Shown: positions 1 through 6,768 of the stretch, piece by piece
Layout: every line of letters starts with the position of its first letter
Position numbering within the stretch: the first letter of the stretch is position 1
Source of the DNA: VAZQ01 sp036522235
Lineage (GTDB): Bacteria; Pseudomonadota; Alphaproteobacteria; Rhizobiales; Xanthobacteraceae
Direction: 5' to 3'
DNA: 14,965 bases
NCBI GenBank assembly: GCA_036522235.1
Contig: DATDGG010000520.1
Span: 1 to 14,965, forward strand
Notes under the pieces: generated by a model
Told to the model about the DNA's origin: nothing
Databases searched by the model: none
Seen by the model: only the letters and a program-made list of their open reading frames with translations
Translations under genes and position numbers: made by a program

Positions 1-1
1 C

Positions 2-1342
2 GCGATCGGCGAGGAGATCGAGCAGCTGCAGCGCGGCGGCCACAGGCTCGACGAGATCGCGATCCTGGTGCGCGCCTCCTTCCAGATGCGCGAATTCGAG
101 GACCGTTTCGTCACGCTCGGCCTGCCCTATCGGGTGATCAACGGCCCGCGCTTCTACGAGCGCCAGGAAATCCGCGACGCGCTGGCCTATCTGCGCCTGG
201 TGGCGCAGCCGGCCGACGACCTCGCCTTCGAACGCATCGTCAACGTGCCCAAGCGCGGGCTCGGCGATGCCACCGTGAAGGTCCTGCACGAGCACGCACG
301 CCGGCGCCGCATCTCGCTGATGCAGGCGACGCGGGCCTTGATCGAGACCGACGAGCTTAAAGCCCGCCCGCGCGGCGCGCTGCGCGACCTGATCGCAGCC
401 TTCGACCGCTGGCGCGCCCAGAAGGACACGCTGCCGCACAGCGAGCTCGCCGAGATCGTGCTCGACGAGTCCGGCTATACCGAGATGTGGCAGAAGGACC
501 GCAGCGCCGATGCGGCCGGCCGCCTCGAAAACCTGAAGGAGCTGATCCGCTCCATGGAGGAGTTCGAGAATCTGCAGGGCTTCCTCGAGCACATCAGCCT
601 GGTCATGGACACCGACAAGAACGAAAGCGGCGAGGCCGTGTTGGTGATGACGCTCCACTCCGCCAAGGGCCTGGAATTCGACACCGTGTTCCTGCCCGGC
701 TGGGAGGAAGGCCTGTTTCCCAATCAGCGGACCTTGGACGACCAGGGCCGCGCCGGCCTCGAGGAGGAACGCCGCCTCGCCCATGTCGGGCTCACCCGCG
801 CGCGCCGCCGCGCAAAAATCTACTTCGCCACCAATCGGCGCATGCACGGACAGTGGCAAACCAACATTCCCTCGCGCTTCCTCGACGAATTGCCCGAGGC
901 CCATGTGGAGGTGACGGAATCCCGCGGCGGCTTCGGCGGCTATGGCGGCTATGGCGGCTACGGCGCCTCGCGCTTCGACGAAGCGACCCATTTCGGCTCG
1001 AGCTACGGCACGCCGGGCTGGCAGCGCGCGCAGCGCCGCCGCGCCGGCTTCGAGGAAGCGGCGGAGGCTGACTTCGATGACGGCGGCGCGGGCGCCGCCG
1101 GGCTGCGCCGCGGTCGCGGCGGCGAAAGCGAGCGCGGGCGGCGTCCCTCCCCGCTCGTGATCGAGGGCGAGCTCATCGCGCGCTCGACCGGGGCGGCATC
1201 CGCCTTCGCGGTCGGCGACCGCGTGTTCCATCTCAAGTTCGGCAACGGCAATGTCACCGCGGTCGACGGCAACAAGCTCTCCATCCAGTTCGACCAAGCC
1301 GGCGAGAAGCGCGTGGTGGACAGCTTCGTGGAGCGGGTTTGA
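2..1342 (+). CDS. uvrD: ATP-dependent DNA helicase UvrD/PcrA family, C-terminal part (5'-truncated by window edge)
   Basis: This is a superfamily 1A 3'-5' DNA helicase acting in nucleotide excision and mismatch repair and in replication-fork clearance. The reading frame is open from base 2, so the 446 residues seen are only the C-terminal part, and the Walker A region lies outside the window. Visible motifs are the VMTLHSAKGLEF segment (bases about 644-681, motif V region) and EEERRLAHVGLTRAR (about 761-805, motif VI with the arginine that contacts the nucleotide). Before them is the 2B/2A region, with YRVINGPRFYERQEIRDALA. After motif VI comes a low-complexity Gly/Tyr/Arg linker. The protein ends in a small domain (VGDRVFHLKFGNGNVTAV, bases about 1211-1340) of the Tudor-like type that in PcrA/UvrD binds RNA polymerase. 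The stop overlaps the start of the next gene, so the two are probably co-transcribed. The family assignment is secure; UvrD and PcrA cannot be separated from this part alone. Confidence 0.95.
   Translation, partial: AIGEEIEQLQRGGHRLDEIAILVRASFQMREFEDRFVTLGLPYRVINGPRFYERQEIRDALAYLRLVAQPADDLAFERIVNVPKRGLGDATVKVLHEHARRRRISLMQATRALIETDELKARPRGALRDLIAAFDRWRAQKDTLPHSELAEIVLDESGYTEMWQKDRSADAAGRLENLKELIRSMEEFENLQGFLEHISLVMDTDKNESGEAVLVMTLHSAKGLEFDTVFLPGWEEGLFPNQRTLDDQGRAGLEEERRLAHVGLTRARRRAKIYFATNRRMHGQWQTNIPSRFLDELPEAHVEVTESRGGFGGYGGYGGYGASRFDEATHFGSSYGTPGWQRAQRRRAGFEEAAEADFDDGGAGAAGLRRGRGGESERGRRPSPLVIEGELIARSTGAASAFAVGDRVFHLKFGNGNVTAVDGNKLSIQFDQAGEKRVVDSFVERV
926..961 (+). repeat. Four 9-bp tandem units encoding a Gly-Gly-Tyr linker in the helicase
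   Basis: Four consecutive in-frame copies of GGCGGCTAY (the first reads GGCGGCTTC) encode Gly-Gly-Phe followed by three Gly-Gly-Tyr units. They lie in the linker between motif VI and the C-terminal Tudor-like domain. Because the unit is a multiple of three, a change in copy number would lengthen or shorten the linker without a frameshift. Confidence 0.85.
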
Positions 1343-1833
1343 ACGCTCCTTCCTCCCCGTCCAAACCCATCACCATCTATGTCGACGCCGATGCGTGCCC
1401 GGTGAAGCACGAAGTCTACCGCGTGGCGGCGCGCCACGGGATCAAGGTCATCGTCGTGAGCAACAGCCCGATCGCGGTGCCGCGCGATCCGCTGATCGAG
1501 CGCGTGGTGGTCGCCGCCGGCATGGATGCGGCCGACGACTGGATCGCGGAGCATGCCAAGCACGGCGACATCGTGATCACGGCCGATATTCCGCTCGCCA
1601 GCCGCTGCGTGAAAGCCGGCGCCGCCGCGATCGCGCCGACCGGCAAGACCTTCACCACGGACTCGATCGGCATGGCGCTCGCCACCCGCAACCTGATGGA
1701 CTCGCTACGCAGCGCCGGAGAGGTCACCGGCGGCCCGAAATCGTTCTCGCCGCGCGACCGTTCGAGCTTCCTCTCGGCGCTCGATCAGGCGATCGTGCGA
1801 TTGAAGCGCGCGGGGTTTGGGCCGCCACGCTGA
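1339..1833 (+). CDS. YaiI/YqxD family protein (UPF0178, DUF188)
   Basis: This 164-residue protein matches the widespread but uncharacterised UPF0178 family. The diagnostic segments are the N-terminal ITIYVDADACPVK (D16, D18, C20), ITADIPLASRCVKAGA around D83, and TGKTFTTDSIGMALATRNLMDSLR starting near residue 101. The acidic residues at strand ends recall PIN-like nuclease folds, but no activity is shown by the sequence. The start is an unusual TTG at 1339 that overlaps the helicase TGA (TTTGA). It is preceded by GGAG at 1330-1333 with 5 nt spacing, and no better in-frame start exists. The overlap suggests translational coupling to the helicase. Length is usual for the family (about 150-165 residues). 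Confidence 0.9.
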   Translation: MNAPSSPSKPITIYVDADACPVKHEVYRVAARHGIKVIVVSNSPIAVPRDPLIERVVVAAGMDAADDWIAEHAKHGDIVITADIPLASRCVKAGAAAIAPTGKTFTTDSIGMALATRNLMDSLRSAGEVTGGPKSFSPRDRSSFLSALDQAIVRLKRAGFGPPR

Positions 1834-1893
1834 TGCGGCGGCCCCCCAAGCCTGGCATTCACGGCCGCGCGGGCGCATAGTTTGATCGCAACG

Positions 1894-1921
1894 CATGTTC
1901 GGCGGCGATCCGCCGGGCATG
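1894..1921 (+). promoter_or_regulatory. Leader hairpin upstream of the ParB-like gene
   Basis: CATGTTCGGCGG (1894-1905) and CCGCCGGGCATG (1910-1921) flank a CGAT tetraloop. As plus-strand RNA this forms a continuous 12-bp stem with two G-U pairs. On the minus strand the same positions would be C-A mismatches, so the structure is favoured in plus-strand RNA. It ends 23 nt before the preferred ATG at 1945, without a T-tract, so it looks more like a leader or mRNA-processing element than a terminator. Function is inferred. Confidence 0.45.
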
Positions 1922-1944
1922 TCGAACCGGTCGGCAAGCCTGCC

Positions 1945-2202
1945 ATGACGATGATGAAACGCGAGAGCTTCCCGATCACGGACATCTACGTGCCGGTGAA
2001 GCGGCGCGCGACTCTCAAGCCCAAGGTCGTCGAGGAGATCGCGGCCAGCATGCTCGAGGTCGGCCAGGAGACCCCGATCATGGTGCGGCGGGAGGAGAGC
2101 GGGCGCCTGGTCCTGGTGGAGGGCCTGCATCGCCTGGAAGCCTGCAAGGCGCTGGGCGAGACAACGATCCTCGGCTATCTGGTGCAGGCGCGCAAGCATT
2201 GA
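1945..2202 (+). CDS. Small ParB/sulfiredoxin-fold domain protein
   Basis: This 85-residue protein consists of a single ParB N-terminal-like domain. It runs from the strand FPITDIYVP, through a helix (KPKVVEEIAASMLEVG), the strand QETPIMVRREESGRLVLVEG, the active-site-like G60-L-H-R63 motif (equivalent to GxRR in ParB and GCHR in sulfiredoxin), to the helix LEACKALG. It lacks the helix-turn-helix and dimer domains of chromosomal ParB, so it is not a partition protein by itself. ParB-fold domains bind CTP or act as nucleases or kinases; none of these is shown here. Three ATG codons lie at 1945, 1951 and 1954, and a TTG at 1882 would add 21 residues of hairpin-encoded sequence with no family likeness. 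The ribosome binding site is weak. The stop lies 107 nt before the L,D-transpeptidase start. Confidence 0.78.
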   Translation: MTMMKRESFPITDIYVPVKRRATLKPKVVEEIAASMLEVGQETPIMVRREESGRLVLVEGLHRLEACKALGETTILGYLVQARKH

Positions 2203-2213
2203 GGGCATCGGCC

Positions 2214-2242
2214 TTGCCGCCACTAAAAAGCTGTCACACAAT
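2214..2242 (+). promoter_or_regulatory. Candidate sigma-70-type promoter for the L,D-transpeptidase
   Basis: TTGCCG (2214-2219), a 17-bp spacer and CACAAT (2237-2242) each match the -35 and -10 consensus at four of six positions. They sit about 70 nt before the ATG at 2310. A short inverted repeat, ATCGGA (2241-2246) and TCCGAT (2254-2259), follows in the expected 5' untranslated region. Such matches are common by chance. Confidence 0.3.
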
Positions 2243-2309
2243 CGGATTGGGGCTCCGATCTCGCCGGGCACGAAATGCGGCGGCAGGCCGCTCGCTGAGG
2301 GTTGATCAT

Positions 2310-2942
2310 ATGCGCTTCCGCCTTTCGCTCTGCGCGTCGCTCGTCGCCGCAGCGCTCGTCACCCTGTTCGCGTCCACTGCGGACGCCCATCTGCTGATCA
2401 ATGTTGACAAGGGCTCGCAGCAGATGACCGTCTCGGTCGACGGCGCGCCGCGCTATCAATTCGCCGTGTCGACCGGGCGCCCGGGCTATGGCACGCCGAA
2501 CGGCACGTTCCACCCGCAGCGCATGGAGCCGACCTGGTTCTCCAAGGAATATTACAATTCGCCAATGCCGCACTCGATCTTCTTCCACGGCGGCTTCGCG
2601 ATCCACGGCAGCTACGAGATCAACCGGCTCGGCGGGCCGGCCTCGCACGGCTGCATCAGGCTGCATCCCGACAATGCCGCGACCCTCTACACGCTGGTCG
2701 AGCGGGAGGGCATGGGGGCGACCACGATCGTGGTGTCGGGGGAAAGTCCCTCGGTGCGGCGCGTGCGGACCGAGAGCGAAAATCCGCCCGGCTACGGGCA
2801 GGGCTACTCGCCCTACTACCAGCAATCGCCGTATCAGCAGCCCTCGTATCAGCAGCCTTCCTACCAGCCGCAGCCGTACCAGCAGCAGCCGGGCTTCTTC
2901 CAGCAGCGGCCGCCCGGCTATTACTATCGCAACGGTTTTTGA
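2310..2942 (+). CDS. Secreted L,D-transpeptidase (YkuD / ErfK-YbiS domain)
   Basis: This 210-residue periplasmic enzyme is of the type that forms 3-3 peptidoglycan cross-links or attaches proteins to peptidoglycan through a catalytic cysteine. A signal peptide (residues 1-26, MRFRLSLCASLVAAALVTLF then an Ala-rich cleavage region ending ADA) precedes the YkuD domain. The catalytic signature is complete: H99-G100, then S112-H113-G-C115-I-R-L, with C115 the nucleophile. The C-terminal 45 or so residues are a Pro/Gln/Tyr/Gly-rich tail with four five-residue repeats. The start ATG at 2310 is chosen because GAGG (2297-2300) lies 9 nt upstream and the signal peptide begins there; longer in-frame readings back to 2199 add no recognisable sequence. 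The gene converges on the [2Fe-2S] subunit gene with only 6 nt between stops. Confidence 0.93.
   Translation: MRFRLSLCASLVAAALVTLFASTADAHLLINVDKGSQQMTVSVDGAPRYQFAVSTGRPGYGTPNGTFHPQRMEPTWFSKEYYNSPMPHSIFFHGGFAIHGSYEINRLGGPASHGCIRLHPDNAATLYTLVEREGMGATTIVVSGESPSVRRVRTESENPPGYGQGYSPYYQQSPYQQPSYQQPSYQPQPYQQQPGFFQQRPPGYYYRNGF
2826..2885 (+). repeat. Four 15-bp in-frame repeats in the L,D-transpeptidase tail
   Basis: Four consecutive 15-bp units (2826-2840, 2841-2855, 2856-2870, 2871-2885) encode SPYQQ, PSYQQ, PSYQP and QPYQQ. The first two units are nearly identical in DNA. The tail is probably disordered and could contact the cell wall or outer membrane; copy number could vary in frame between strains. 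Confidence 0.8.
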
Positions 2943-2948
2943 GGGTTG

Positions 2949-3407
2949 TCAGCGGCCCGTCCCTGCAGCCGCAAAGATGGCCTGCTTGATGCGCGCATAG
3001 GTGCCGCAGCGACAGATATTGGTGATCGAGGCTTCGATATCGGCCAGGCTCGGCTTGGGCTTCGCGGCCAACAGCGCGGCCGCCGCCATGATCATGCCGG
3101 GCTGGCAATACCCGCATTGCGGCACCTGATGCTCGATCCAGGCTTGTTGAATCCGGCTGGCACCGTCCTTGGACAGTCCCTCGATGGTGGTGACCGTCGC
3201 GCCTTGCACGGAATCGATCGTATAGGCGCAGGAGCGGACCGCCCCGCCATTGACATGCACCGTGCAGGCGCCGCACAGCGCAGCACCGCAGCCGAATTTG
3301 GTTCCGGTCAGGCCGAGATGGTCGCGCAGAACCCACAGCAGCGGCGTCGACGGATCGACATCGACCTCCGCCGGCGCGCCGTTGAGCGTGAAATTGAACT
3401 TCGCCAT
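2949..3407 (-). CDS. [2Fe-2S] subunit of an isoquinoline 1-oxidoreductase-type molybdenum hydroxylase
   Basis: This 152-residue electron-transfer subunit carries two [2Fe-2S] clusters. The N-terminal plant-ferredoxin-like domain holds C40, C45, C48 and C60 (GTKFGCGAALCGACTVHVNG). The C-terminal helical domain holds C98, C101, C132 and C134 (QCGYCQPGMIMAA and NICRCGTYARIKQAI). All eight ligands are present. Length is typical of the IorA/CoxS-like family. The start ATG at 3407 has a GGTGGAG-type site just upstream and lies 8 nt after the stop of the large-subunit gene, so the two are translated together. It has no signal peptide and would be exported as a folded partner of the Tat-bearing large subunit, as known for related enzymes. 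No FAD subunit gene accompanies it, consistent with electrons leaving to cytochrome c. Confidence 0.94.
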   Translation of the reverse strand: MAKFNFTLNGAPAEVDVDPSTPLLWVLRDHLGLTGTKFGCGAALCGACTVHVNGGAVRSCAYTIDSVQGATVTTIEGLSKDGASRIQQAWIEHQVPQCGYCQPGMIMAAAALLAAKPKPSLADIEASITNICRCGTYARIKQAIFAAAGTGR

Positions 3408-3415
3408 GCTCCACC

Positions 3416-5671
3416 TCAGCCGTAGATCTTGCCGTAGACAGTGAATACGCCTTCGCGCGCCAGCGGCAGGCGCCGATAACGCTTGCCGGTGGCTGCGAAC
3501 AGCGCATTGCAAAGCGCCGCAGGCACGCAGACCGGGCCGATCTCGCCCAGCCCGCCGATCGTCTTGCGATTCTCCAGGAAGTCGGTGACGAGCTCGGGCG
3601 CGTCCGGCAAGGTCGCCACGCGGTAGCGGTCGAAGTTGGTCTCGCGCGGGCGACCGTGCTCGAAGGCGATGGCGGAATAGAGCGTCACTGAAAGGCCCCA
3701 AACGACGCCGCCCTCGATCATCGAAATCGCATTGGTGCGGTCGAGCACGCGGCCCGGATCGGCCACCGACGTGATCTTGTGCAGCTTGACGGCGCCGCCG
3801 ACCATCGACAGCTCGACTACCTGGCAGAGGCACGAGCCGAAGCCGTTGACGATGGCGATGCCCTGAAAATGTCCGGACGGCGCCTTGCCCCATCCGGCGA
3901 GCGCGGCGGCGCGATCAAGCACCGCGAGCGTGGTCGGATCGTCGCGCAGGAGATGCCGGCGATACTGGTAGGGATCGCGGCCGGCCACATGCGCGAGCTC
4001 GTCGGTGAACGACTCGGTCGCGAAATTGTTCGGGCCGTGGCCGGTGGTGCGCAGCACCATGGTCGGGATCGGCACCTGCAGCATGTTGTAGTCGGTGCGG
4101 CGGTTGGGCACGCTGTAGGGATGATCGATCAGGCCTTCGACCGCGAGCCCATCGACCGTGCCGGGCTTGATCGGCTCCGGCGACACCGGCGACAGGATGG
4201 TCGGCGCCACGAGCTTGGCGTGGAACGCGACCGGATAGCCGTCGGGGCCAAGCGCGGCGCGAAGGTGCTGCAGGAAGGCAGGCCGGTACCAATCCTGCCG
4301 GATGTCCTCCTCGCGCGACCAGATCAGCTTGACCGGGGCGCCCACCGCCTTTGCGCAGATCGCGGCCTGCGCCACGAAATCGGCGAGCAGGCGCCGTCCG
4401 AAGCCGCCACCCAGATAGGTGCGATTCACCGTGATCTTGGCGGGCGCGACATTGAGCACCTGCGCCAGCACGATCTGCACCATCTGCGGGCCCTGCACCG
4501 GTGCCCAAACGCTGGCGCCCTCGCCGGTCACCTCGACGGTGGCATTCATCGGCTCCATGGGGGCGTGCGCCGTCCAGGGCGATTGGTATTGGGCCTCGAT
4601 GACGCGCTTCGAGGCGGCCAGCACGCCCACGGCGTCGCCCTGCTTCTCGGCCTCGGCCCAGCCGGCGTCCCCGTCCATGGCCTTGCCATACATCGCCTCG
4701 ATCGCGGCGTGATCGAAGGCCCCGCCGGAACCTGGCTGCCAGTCGACCTTGAGCTTCGCCAGCGCAAGCCGCGCCTGCCAATAGTGTTCGGCCACCACCG
4801 CCACCGCTCCGTCGAGCCGCACCACCTTGAGCACGCCCGCCATCGCGGCGGCCGCGGCGTCATCGACCGCCGCGATCTGCCCGCCGATCATGGGCGCGCT
4901 GAGAACCGCCGCATGCACCATGCCGGGCACCTTGATGTCGATACCGAACACGGCCGCGCCAGCGACCTTGGCCGGGATGTCGGTCCGCGGCAGCGCGCGG
5001 CCATGCCCGACGATCCGCCATTCGGATTCAGGCTTGACCTGCGGCGCGCTCGGCACCGGCTTGGCGGCCGCCGCCGCCGCGATCTCGTCGAAGCCGATTT
5101 CGCGGTTGCTGCTGGCGTGACGCACGGTGCCGGAGCGCGCCACCAGCTCGGCGGCGGGAACACCCAGCCGGTCGGCCGCCGCCGCGATCAGCATTTCGCG
5201 CGCCGCCGCTCCCATCTTGCGCAGGAACGGGTGAAACGAGGAGATCGATTCGGAATTGCCGGTGAACTGCCAGTTGATGCGCGGGTTGCGAAAAGGTTCG
5301 GCCCCCGGCGAGAACGCCGCGGGCGAGAACACGGTGGTGCATTTCGACCAGTCGGCCTCGATCTCGTCCGCGAGGATCGCCGCAAAGGTCGTCGAGATTC
5401 CCTGCCCCATTTCAGACTGGGCGCACTGCAGGATCACGTGGCCGTCGGATGCGATCGCGATATAGGCGTTGATCGCGGCACCGCCGGCGGCTGCGTCCTG
5501 GGCCAAGAGCTCCAGCGTGCCAGCACGCCCCGCGACCAGCACGGTCGCGCCGGCGGCAAGGCTTTTTAGCACATTGCGGCGCGAGGGCCGCGGCGGCGAC
5601 AACACGGCATCCATCATCATCCTCGCATGACCTTTCGGGTGACTGTTCATCGGATGACTTTTCATCAACAT
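3416..5671 (-). CDS. Molybdopterin-binding (large) subunit, isoquinoline 1-oxidoreductase beta / aldehyde oxidase family
   Basis: This 751-residue catalytic subunit of a xanthine-oxidase-family hydroxylase belongs to the IorB type. It has a Tat signal (PSRRNVLKSLAAGATVLVAG, about residues 29-48), the family segments SEMGQGISTTFAAILADEIE (86-105), HAPMEPMNATVEV (369-381), the molybdopterin-binding GGGFGRR (421-427), RTTGHGPNNFATESFTDELA (541-560), and near the C-terminus GGLGEIG, where E710 matches the catalytic glutamate of the family. The enzyme should act in the periplasm, hydroxylating an aldehyde or N-heterocyclic substrate with water as the oxygen source; the substrate cannot be read from sequence. 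The ATG at 5671 abuts the cytochrome stop (TGAATG). A later ATG at 5620 has AAGG upstream and would give a more typical Tat n-region, so the true start may be there. The gene lies in an operon with the cytochrome upstream and the [2Fe-2S] subunit downstream. Confidence 0.94.
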   Translation of the reverse strand: MLMKSHPMNSHPKGHARMMMDAVLSPPRPSRRNVLKSLAAGATVLVAGRAGTLELLAQDAAAGGAAINAYIAIASDGHVILQCAQSEMGQGISTTFAAILADEIEADWSKCTTVFSPAAFSPGAEPFRNPRINWQFTGNSESISSFHPFLRKMGAAAREMLIAAAADRLGVPAAELVARSGTVRHASSNREIGFDEIAAAAAAKPVPSAPQVKPESEWRIVGHGRALPRTDIPAKVAGAAVFGIDIKVPGMVHAAVLSAPMIGGQIAAVDDAAAAAMAGVLKVVRLDGAVAVVAEHYWQARLALAKLKVDWQPGSGGAFDHAAIEAMYGKAMDGDAGWAEAEKQGDAVGVLAASKRVIEAQYQSPWTAHAPMEPMNATVEVTGEGASVWAPVQGPQMVQIVLAQVLNVAPAKITVNRTYLGGGFGRRLLADFVAQAAICAKAVGAPVKLIWSREEDIRQDWYRPAFLQHLRAALGPDGYPVAFHAKLVAPTILSPVSPEPIKPGTVDGLAVEGLIDHPYSVPNRRTDYNMLQVPIPTMVLRTTGHGPNNFATESFTDELAHVAGRDPYQYRRHLLRDDPTTLAVLDRAAALAGWGKAPSGHFQGIAIVNGFGSCLCQVVELSMVGGAVKLHKITSVADPGRVLDRTNAISMIEGGVVWGLSVTLYSAIAFEHGRPRETNFDRYRVATLPDAPELVTDFLENRKTIGGLGEIGPVCVPAALCNALFAATGKRYRRLPLAREGVFTVYGKIYG

Positions 5672-6247
5672 TCATTTCGGGCACGGCGCGCCGGCCGCGG
5701 CCCACTGCGTGAGCGCGACCTTGAGCGCGTCGACCGAGAGTGGCGGCGGCGTGCGTTGCCCGCCCGCATCCCAGGCGTACATGACCAACGCGTCGCCGCC
5801 CGTCATATGCGTGATCAGATCGGCGACACTGCGGCCGCCGTTCTTCTTGCGGTCGAGCAGCGTGCGGCAGAGCTCGCCTTGGCTCAAGCCGACCCAACCC
5901 ATCGACGCCGGCGCGAGATGCCAACCCGGAGCACCCGGCACGCCCGCCATGTCGTTGTTATGCGCCTGGTGGCAGGTGCTGCAGCGCATTGCCGGCATGC
6001 CACTACCATCGGCGCCGCGCTGCACATTCATGCCGTGGACGTGCCGGTCGTCGCCTTGGGTCGGACGATCGCCGCGCGGATGGCAGTTGAGGCAGCGCGG
6101 GCTCTGTAGAACCGAAGCGATAGGTGCGAACGCCTCGCCGGCGCGCTGCGGGCCCTGATCGACGCGGGCTTGGCTCACGCCATCATATGATGCAAGACAT
6201 ATCGTGAAGGCCGCCGGAGCTACAACAATCCAACCGCTGCACCGCAT
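5672..6247 (-). CDS. Periplasmic diheme c-type cytochrome, partner of the molybdenum hydroxylase
   Basis: This 191-residue exported protein has two heme c attachment motifs: CLNCH (C52, C55, H56) and CSTCH (C89, C92, H93). A signal peptide occupies roughly residues 1-26 (a hydrophobic core, then VSQA before RVDQ). The C-terminal hundred residues carry a distinctive block (PGWHLAPASMGWVGLS, LCRTLLDRKKNGGRSVADLI, then HMTGGDALVMYAWD) that has no heme motif and is not a standard cytochrome c fold as far as I can tell. ATG 6247 is chosen because GGGGAGGAGAC directly precedes it; the longer TTG start at 6280 would cover the operator region. It is first in the operon and likely passes electrons from the hydroxylase to the respiratory chain, replacing the FAD subunit found in cytosolic relatives. 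Other IorAB-like enzymes, such as nicotinate hydroxylase NicAB, also use heme c, but there the motifs are fused to the large subunit. Confidence 0.88.
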   Translation of the reverse strand: MRCSGWIVVAPAAFTICLASYDGVSQARVDQGPQRAGEAFAPIASVLQSPRCLNCHPRGDRPTQGDDRHVHGMNVQRGADGSGMPAMRCSTCHQAHNNDMAGVPGAPGWHLAPASMGWVGLSQGELCRTLLDRKKNGGRSVADLITHMTGGDALVMYAWDAGGQRTPPPLSVDALKVALTQWAAAGAPCPK

Positions 6248-6272
6248 GTCTCCTCCCCGCCGATATGCTATG

Positions 6273-6326
6273 CGGGGCAAGTAGCCGCGACTTGCCGCGT
6301 TGGCAATAACTAACGAAGAGGTAAGT
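6273..6326. promoter_or_regulatory. Candidate HxlR operator: inverted repeat plus extra half-sites
   Basis: GGCAAGT (6276-6282) and ACTTGCC (6290-6296) form a perfect 7-bp inverted repeat with a 7-bp spacer. Including CG pairs outside one mismatch, the arms reach 6273 and 6299. The right arm is also part of a second inverted repeat, TTGCC (6292-6296) with GGCAA (6302-6306). A near-copy, GGTAAGT, follows at 6320-6326, just before the regulator ATG. All lie in the 83-bp divergent region between the cytochrome start (6247) and the HxlR gene (6331), where autoregulation and operon control would be expected. Binding is inferred from position and symmetry. Confidence 0.6.
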
Positions 6327-6330
6327 ACCC

Positions 6331-6666
6331 ATGTCAGAAATTGTCATCGAGAAAATTTCGGAATGCCCGGTGACGACCGCGATCGCGATCATTGCGGGGA
6401 AATGGAAGCCGACGATCCTGTGCGAGTTGCGCGAGGGCGCCCGGCGCTTCAGCGACCTCAGGCGCGACGTCCCGGGCATTTCCGAAAAAGTCTTGGCCGC
6501 GCATCTGCGCGATCTCGAAGCCGACGGCATCGTGTCGCGACGGGAGTTTCGCGAGGGTGCCGTACTCGCGACCGAATACGCGTTCACCGACTATGGCCTG
6601 ACCATGAAGCCGATTCTTACGGCGCTCGCGGATTGGGGCATGAACCATCAGCGCCTGGCAGGCTGA
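6331..6666 (+). CDS. HxlR-family winged-helix transcriptional regulator
   Basis: This 111-residue protein is a single HxlR (MarR-related) winged helix-turn-helix domain. The family marks are ECPVTTAIAIIAGKWKPTIL (residues 11-30), the helix RRFSDLRRDVPGISEKVLAAHL, and the wing region REFREGAVLATEYAFTDYG. C12 matches the N-terminal cysteine that in YodB and HypR senses quinones, aldehydes or disulphide stress; whether it is redox-active here is unknown. The gene starts with ATG 6331, with GAGG at 6317-6320. It is transcribed divergently from the cytochrome/hydroxylase operon, which strongly suggests it controls that operon, possibly in response to the electrophilic substrate. It ends before a palindromic repeat that separates it from a convergent gene. 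Confidence 0.93.
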   Translation: MSEIVIEKISECPVTTAIAIIAGKWKPTILCELREGARRFSDLRRDVPGISEKVLAAHLRDLEADGIVSRREFREGAVLATEYAFTDYGLTMKPILTALADWGMNHQRLAG

Positions 6667-6681
6667 CACCGCGGCCAGTCC

Positions 6682-6751
6682 GTAGCCCGGATGGAGCGAA
6701 ACGAAATCCGGGAACGCCGCTCCGCATTCCGGTTTGCTTCATGCGGGCTAC
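6682..6751. repeat. Imperfect palindromic intergenic repeat (REP/MITE-like)
   Basis: The 70-bp element begins GTAGCCCGGATGGAGCGAAA and ends with CGGGCTAC. Its reverse complement begins GTAGCCCGCATGAAGCAAAC, so the arms match well over about the first 18 bases and more loosely inward. From general familiarity, GTAGCCCGGATG-type elements are dispersed in Bradyrhizobium-like genomes; copy number here cannot be tested. It fills most of the 102-bp gap between the convergent HxlR and methyltransferase genes, where its RNA hairpin could also act as a bidirectional terminator. Confidence 0.75.
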
Positions 6752-6768
6752 AAGCCGCTGGCCCCCGA

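Noticed and set aside
3779..5569. 596-codon open frame on the plus strand
   Set aside because: It lies wholly antisense to the well-supported molybdopterin subunit. It is Arg/His/Gly-rich without domains, the usual shadow frame of high-GC coding DNA.
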